From the NCBI GenBank assembly GCA_902490355.1, contig CABUDN010000043.1, positions 1 to 17,015 of the forward strand: DNA of 17,015 nt. The letters are read 5' to 3'. The notes beneath the pieces were generated by a model that was not told where the DNA came from, did not search any database, and saw only the letters and a program-made list of their open reading frames with translations. The position numbers and the translations under genes are program-made. How positions within the stretch are numbered: position 1 is the first letter of the stretch; every line of letters starts with the position of its first letter. This document shows positions 14,148-17,015 of the stretch, one piece after another. Source of the DNA: an uncultured Oscillibacter sp. Its GTDB lineage: Bacteria; Bacillota; Clostridia; Oscillospirales; Oscillospiraceae.

Positions 14148-15365
14148 ATGAAAAAAATTCAAATGACCACTCCCCTGGTGGAGATGGACGGCGACGAGAT
14201 GACCCGCGTGCTGTGGGGCTGGATCAAGGACAAGCTGATTCTCCCCTTCGTGGATCTCAAGACGGAATATTATGATCTGGGCCTGCTTCACCGCAATGAG
14301 ACGGAGGATCAGGTGACCGTGGACGCCGCCAATGCCACCCGGCGTCTGGGCGTGGCGGTCAAGTGCGCCACCATCACCCCCAACCGCCAGAGAATGGAGG
14401 AGTACCCCCAGCTGACACAGATGTGGAAAAGCCCCAACGGCACCATCCGCTCCATTCTGGACGGCACCGTGTTCCGCACCCCCATCTGCATTGACGCCAT
14501 CAAACCCGTGGTGAAAAACTGGAAAAAGCCCATCACCATTGCCCGCCACGCCTACGGCGACGTATACCGGGCCGTGGATCTGGAGACGCAGGAGCCCGGC
14601 ACCGCCACGCTGACCTTTACCGGCGACAGCGGCCAGACCCAGACCGTCACGGTTCAGCGGGTGGAGGGTCCTGCCATCTGGCAGGCCGCCCACAACAAGG
14701 CCGACTCCATCCGCTCCTTTGCCCGTGCCTGCTTCCAGTATGCCATTGACACCCGGCAGGACCTGTGGTTTTCCACCAAGGACACCATCGCCAAGGTCTA
14801 CGACGGCGCCTTCAAGCGGATTTTTGAAGAGGAGTACGAAGAAACCTACAAGTCCCAGTTTGAGTCCCTGGGCCTGACCTATTTCTACACCCTCATTGAT
14901 GACGCCGTGGCCCGGGTCATCCGCAGCGAGGGCGGCTATATCTGGGCCTGCAAGAACTACGACGGCGACGTCATGAGCGACATGGTCTCCACCGCCTTCG
15001 GTTCCCTGGCCATGATGACCAGCGTGCTGGTGGCTCCCGACGGCACCACGGAGTTCGAGGCCGCCCACGGCACCGTCACCCGCCACTACTACCGCTATCT
15101 CAAGGGAGAGACCACCTCCACCAATCCCATGGCCACGATCTTCGCCTGGTCCGGCGCTCTGAAAAAGCGGGGCCGTCTGGATGGTCTGACGGATCTCACC
15201 GCCTTCGGCGAGGCATTGGAGCAAGCCTGCTTCGACACGCTCAACGCCGGGATCATGACCAAGGACTTGGTCAGTCTCGTGGAGCCGGGCTTTGCCGCCA
15301 CCGCCGTCAGCAGTGAGGCATTCCTGGACGCCGTAGCCGAACGTCTGGCCAAAAAGCTGTCCTAA
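14148..15365 (+). CDS. icd: NADP-dependent isocitrate dehydrogenase (eukaryotic-type)
   Basis: This 405-residue enzyme oxidatively decarboxylates isocitrate to 2-oxoglutarate with reduction of NADP. The start is the ATG at 14148, preceded by AGGAGG. It matches the homodimeric eukaryotic/type II IDH (human IDH1-like) along its whole length: substrate residues S95, N97 and R101 in SPNGTIR, R110, R133 and Y140 in ARHAYGDVYRA, catalytic K211 in STKDTI, D251 in LIDDAVARV, and D274/D278 in NYDGDVMSD. R312-H313 in GTVTRHY occupies the position that binds the NADP 2'-phosphate, supporting NADP use. It is cotranscribed with the aconitase-family gene. The pair implies 2-oxoglutarate supply for glutamate synthesis. 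No citrate synthase gene lies in the window. Confidence 0.96.
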   Translation: MKKIQMTTPLVEMDGDEMTRVLWGWIKDKLILPFVDLKTEYYDLGLLHRNETEDQVTVDAANATRRLGVAVKCATITPNRQRMEEYPQLTQMWKSPNGTIRSILDGTVFRTPICIDAIKPVVKNWKKPITIARHAYGDVYRAVDLETQEPGTATLTFTGDSGQTQTVTVQRVEGPAIWQAAHNKADSIRSFARACFQYAIDTRQDLWFSTKDTIAKVYDGAFKRIFEEEYEETYKSQFESLGLTYFYTLIDDAVARVIRSEGGYIWACKNYDGDVMSDMVSTAFGSLAMMTSVLVAPDGTTEFEAAHGTVTRHYYRYLKGETTSTNPMATIFAWSGALKKRGRLDGLTDLTAFGEALEQACFDTLNAGIMTKDLVSLVEPGFAATAVSSEAFLDAVAERLAKKLS

Positions 15366-15379
15366 CCCCCAAACGCAGC

Positions 15380-15417
15380 AACCCCCGCGCATCTTGGTAA
15401 GATGCGCGGGGGTTCTT
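15380..15417 (+). terminator. Intrinsic terminator after icd
   Basis: A perfect 16-bp stem (15380-15395 with 15399-15414) with a GGT loop starts 14 bases after the icd stop codon. The following T-tract is short (TT-C-TT). The right-hand arm ends 17 bases from the 3' end of the convergent XRE gene, so it may stop both transcripts, though the minus-strand T-tract is poor. Confidence 0.85.
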
Positions 15418-15431
15418 GATTGATAATAGAA

Positions 15432-16214
15432 TTATGAGTGCATCCCAAACACCGGCCGGATGGAATAATAGTACTCCGATGCCAGCAGAGGCACGTACTC
15501 CGGATCGGTGGCAATGATCCGCCCGTCCTCCAGCTTCAGTCCGAAGGACTGCATATTTTCCGTGATATACAGCATCCGTTCCACACCCAGGGACAAAGAC
15601 TCCCCTGCCCGGGAATAGAGAATGTCCTGCCAGCCCTCTACTTTCATGGCGTCCCAGCGGATGTGGGCCATTGCCTCCTCCCGGCAGGTAGGCTCCACAC
15701 AGGCAATGGCAAACTTCCCGAAAAAGGACTTCTCTCCTACAACCTTTCGTGTGCCGTCTATGGTCACGGTGGTTTCTCCCGCAGGCGCTCCATCGGCCGT
15801 GTAAACCGTCGCCGTGACGGTCAGGGAGACATCCCGTAAAAACACCCCCGCCCGGTCCAATATGGCAAAGAGCACAAAGCCCACCAGCAACGCTGCAAAC
15901 AGGCCGCCCAAAATCTGCCCCCAGCGCCGCCGGGTTTTCTCCCGGGTCTGACGAACCAGCAGGACAATGGCCCGGCGTACCGTCATCTCCGGCTCCGGCG
16001 CCTCCGCCTCCTCTCCCCGCAGCAGGTCCAGCACCTGTACGCCCAGGGCATCCGCCAGAGGCTCCAACAAGGAGACATCCGGAAATCCGGCGCCGCGCTC
16101 CCATTTGCTCACCGCCCGATCCGAGACATGGAGCTGCGCCGCCAGCTCCTTTTGCGTCAGCCCCCGTTCCTTGCGGGCGCTTGCAATGAGAGCTCCGGTC
16201 TTTTCCCGGTCCAT
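15432..16214 (-). CDS. Membrane-anchored XRE-family helix-turn-helix protein
   Basis: This 260-residue protein has an N-terminal Cro/C1-type HTH (about residues 7-63) with the typical LTQKELAAQL and SDRAVSKWERGAGFPD helices. A charged linker follows, then one membrane segment (about 99-119) and an extracytoplasmic C-terminal domain of about 140 residues that I do not recognise. The start is the ATG at 16214, because GGAGG lies eight bases upstream; the ATG at 16220 is only two bases from it. The architecture suggests a one-component sensor linking an outside signal to DNA binding. It is downstream of the 55-residue protein gene and separated from it by a strong hairpin. A weak promoter-like pair (TTGCGT, 17 bases, GATACT) overlaps that hairpin and would give a very short leader. 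Targets are unknown. Confidence 0.87.
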   Translation of the reverse strand: MDREKTGALIASARKERGLTQKELAAQLHVSDRAVSKWERGAGFPDVSLLEPLADALGVQVLDLLRGEEAEAPEPEMTVRRAIVLLVRQTREKTRRRWGQILGGLFAALLVGFVLFAILDRAGVFLRDVSLTVTATVYTADGAPAGETTVTIDGTRKVVGEKSFFGKFAIACVEPTCREEAMAHIRWDAMKVEGWQDILYSRAGESLSLGVERMLYITENMQSFGLKLEDGRIIATDPEYVPLLASEYYYSIRPVFGMHS

Positions 16215-16247
16215 GGTCATCACCTCCGCCCTCAGTATCCCACACAA

Positions 16248-16283
16248 GGCCGCTCCACGCAACAAACGCTGCGTGGAGCGGCC
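16248..16283 (-). terminator. Strong hairpin between the 55-residue gene and the XRE gene
   Basis: Perfect 13-bp arms (16248-16260 and 16271-16283), extendable by one A-T pair, flank a 10-base loop. It lies five bases after the stop of the small gene. The sequence after it on the minus strand, TTGTGTGG, is only a weak T-tract, so it may be a leaky terminator or an mRNA 3'-end stabiliser. Confidence 0.5.
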
Positions 16284-16287
16284 CATT

Positions 16288-16455
16288 TTACTCCGATTCC
16301 TCGGATTCCAGATCCTGCAAAGCGGCAATGGTGGCCAGCGTGGTTCCCAGCTGCGTCAGCAGCAAAGACGCCCGGGCCAGATCTTCCCGGGACAAGTTCT
16401 CAGCCAGCACCAGAGCCAAAGCCTGCACTGCGGCACTCTGCTCCAGCGCGTCCAC
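16288..16455 (-). CDS. Small 55-residue protein, DUF6774-like
   Basis: A GTG start at 16455 is preceded by a GAGGGGGG site at normal spacing. The frame encodes 55 residues starting MDALEQSAAVQALALVLAEN and containing SREDLARASLLLTQLGTTLA, ending with an acidic tail. The predicted structure is two amphipathic helices with no membrane segment or signal peptide. The TQLGxTLATI pattern recalls small clostridial proteins grouped as DUF6774, from memory only and not verified. It lies 50 bases after the unrecognised partial gene and is followed by a strong hairpin. Function is unknown. Confidence 0.65.
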   Translation of the reverse strand: MDALEQSAAVQALALVLAENLSREDLARASLLLTQLGTTLATIAALQDLESEESE

Positions 16456-16505
16456 TGCCGTCCCCCCTCTCGGGAAAGCTTATGCATAATCCCGCTCCGG
16501 CTTGC

Positions 16506-17015
16506 TTACGGTTCCAGCAATTCCGCAAGATAATCCGTCTGGGTCCGCAGGTCTGTCCGCCCCCGGTACTCCACCGCGATTACCCGGCTGCCCTTCCGGG
16601 CCACCACATACTGCAGCCCCCCGACTACGTCTGCAAAGCCGGTTTCCGGTTCGATTTCCCGGCTCCACCAGAACTCGTCCAGTCCGTCAGCGGTGTGCTG
16701 CACAAGCGGTTCCCAGCCGCCCCGGGAAGCAAATTCTCCCCGTACTTCCTCCGTCATCTGTCGGCCCAGTCCCTCGGTTCGCATCCCGTAATAGGTCGTA
16801 ATGGCTGCCGCCAGGAAGTCACCTTCCAGGTCTCCGTACTCCCGGACATAGTACATCCGGGAGGCCAACTCGTGGACCTTGGTCTCCGCCTCCCAGTAGA
16901 TCGGCTCCTCCACCAGCTCCTCCGTTTGACTCAGCTCCCAGTACACGGCCTCCGCCTTGGGGCAGCCGCTCTTGTCCAGGATGTCCCAGCCGTGAAATTG
17001 ATCCGTGAAGCTGTA
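16506..17015 (-). CDS. Unrecognised protein, C-terminal fragment (N-terminus beyond right edge)
   Basis: The frame is open from the right edge to a stop at 16506-16508, giving 169 visible residues. An internal GTG at 16946 opens a shorter frame, but coding clearly continues upstream (FHGWDILDKSGCPKAEAVYWEL), so the gene is partial. The visible part is soluble, acidic and rich in W and Y, with DFLAAAITTYYGMRTEG, DEFWWSREIEPETG and a final beta-rich VVGGLQYVVARKGSRVIAVEYRG. No membrane helix, signal peptide or catalytic motif is apparent. I do not recognise the family. It precedes the 55-residue gene on the same strand and may share a transcript with it. Confidence 0.75.
   Translation of the reverse strand, partial: YSFTDQFHGWDILDKSGCPKAEAVYWELSQTEELVEEPIYWEAETKVHELASRMYYVREYGDLEGDFLAAAITTYYGMRTEGLGRQMTEEVRGEFASRGGWEPLVQHTADGLDEFWWSREIEPETGFADVVGGLQYVVARKGSRVIAVEYRGRTDLRTQTDYLAELLEP

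Noticed and set aside
14082..15392. A 436-codon open frame on the minus strand opposite icd
   Set aside because: It is antisense to a gene with full-length IDH similarity and is glycine-rich with no motifs.

Overview
The window looks like chromosomal DNA from a Gram-positive anaerobe of class Clostridia, probably Oscillospiraceae-like. This is inferred from the moderately high GC content, strong AGGAGG-type ribosome binding sites, sigma-A-type promoters in AT-rich intergenic islands, and the gene families present (proofreading-deficient PolA, 11-helix NSS/SNF transporter, aconitase-family hydratase paired with a eukaryotic-type NADP isocitrate dehydrogenase, membrane-anchored XRE regulator). 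It reads as a core housekeeping region. I see no insertion sequence, phage gene, CRISPR array, tRNA or rRNA.

Layout. (1) 1-3725, minus strand: polA, then rimI, then a second GNAT acetyltransferase that runs off the left edge and overlaps rimI by 53 bases. (2) 3726-3955: divergent promoter region, with a good -35/-10 pair on each strand, for polA and for ade. (3) 3956-5680, plus: ade (adenine deaminase), ending at a long bidirectional hairpin terminator shared with the convergent operon. (4) 5788-9987, minus: a tightly coupled four-gene operon of MoxR AAA+ ATPase, DUF58 protein, a nine-helix membrane protein with a DUF4129-like tail, and a nicotinamidase-like hydrolase. (5) 9988-10281: a 294-base divergent control region holding the moxR promoter, a transporter promoter, symmetric elements, a duplicated promoter-like block and a terminator-like hairpin just before the transporter. 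(6) 10282-11646, plus: a sodium-coupled NSS/SNF amino-acid transporter with its own terminator. (7) 11647-15365, plus: a leader with two extended -10 promoters and an inverted repeat, then an aconitase-family hydratase and icd, closed by a terminator. (8) 15432-17015, minus: a C-terminal fragment of an unrecognised protein, a 55-residue GTG-started protein, a strong hairpin, and a membrane-anchored XRE-family protein.

How the genes fit together. The hydratase-icd pair probably supplies 2-oxoglutarate from citrate (the oxidative arm of an incomplete TCA cycle feeding glutamate synthesis). Ade and the nicotinamidase-like enzyme belong to purine and NAD salvage. The MoxR/DUF58/membrane-protein set resembles chaperone-like cell-envelope systems of unknown target. 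The most promising places for undescribed biology are regulatory: the leader hairpin and repeated block before the transporter, and the palindrome between the two hydratase promoters. The MoxR operon with a hydrolase where the transglutaminase partner often sits, and the small-protein/XRE cluster, also merit attention.
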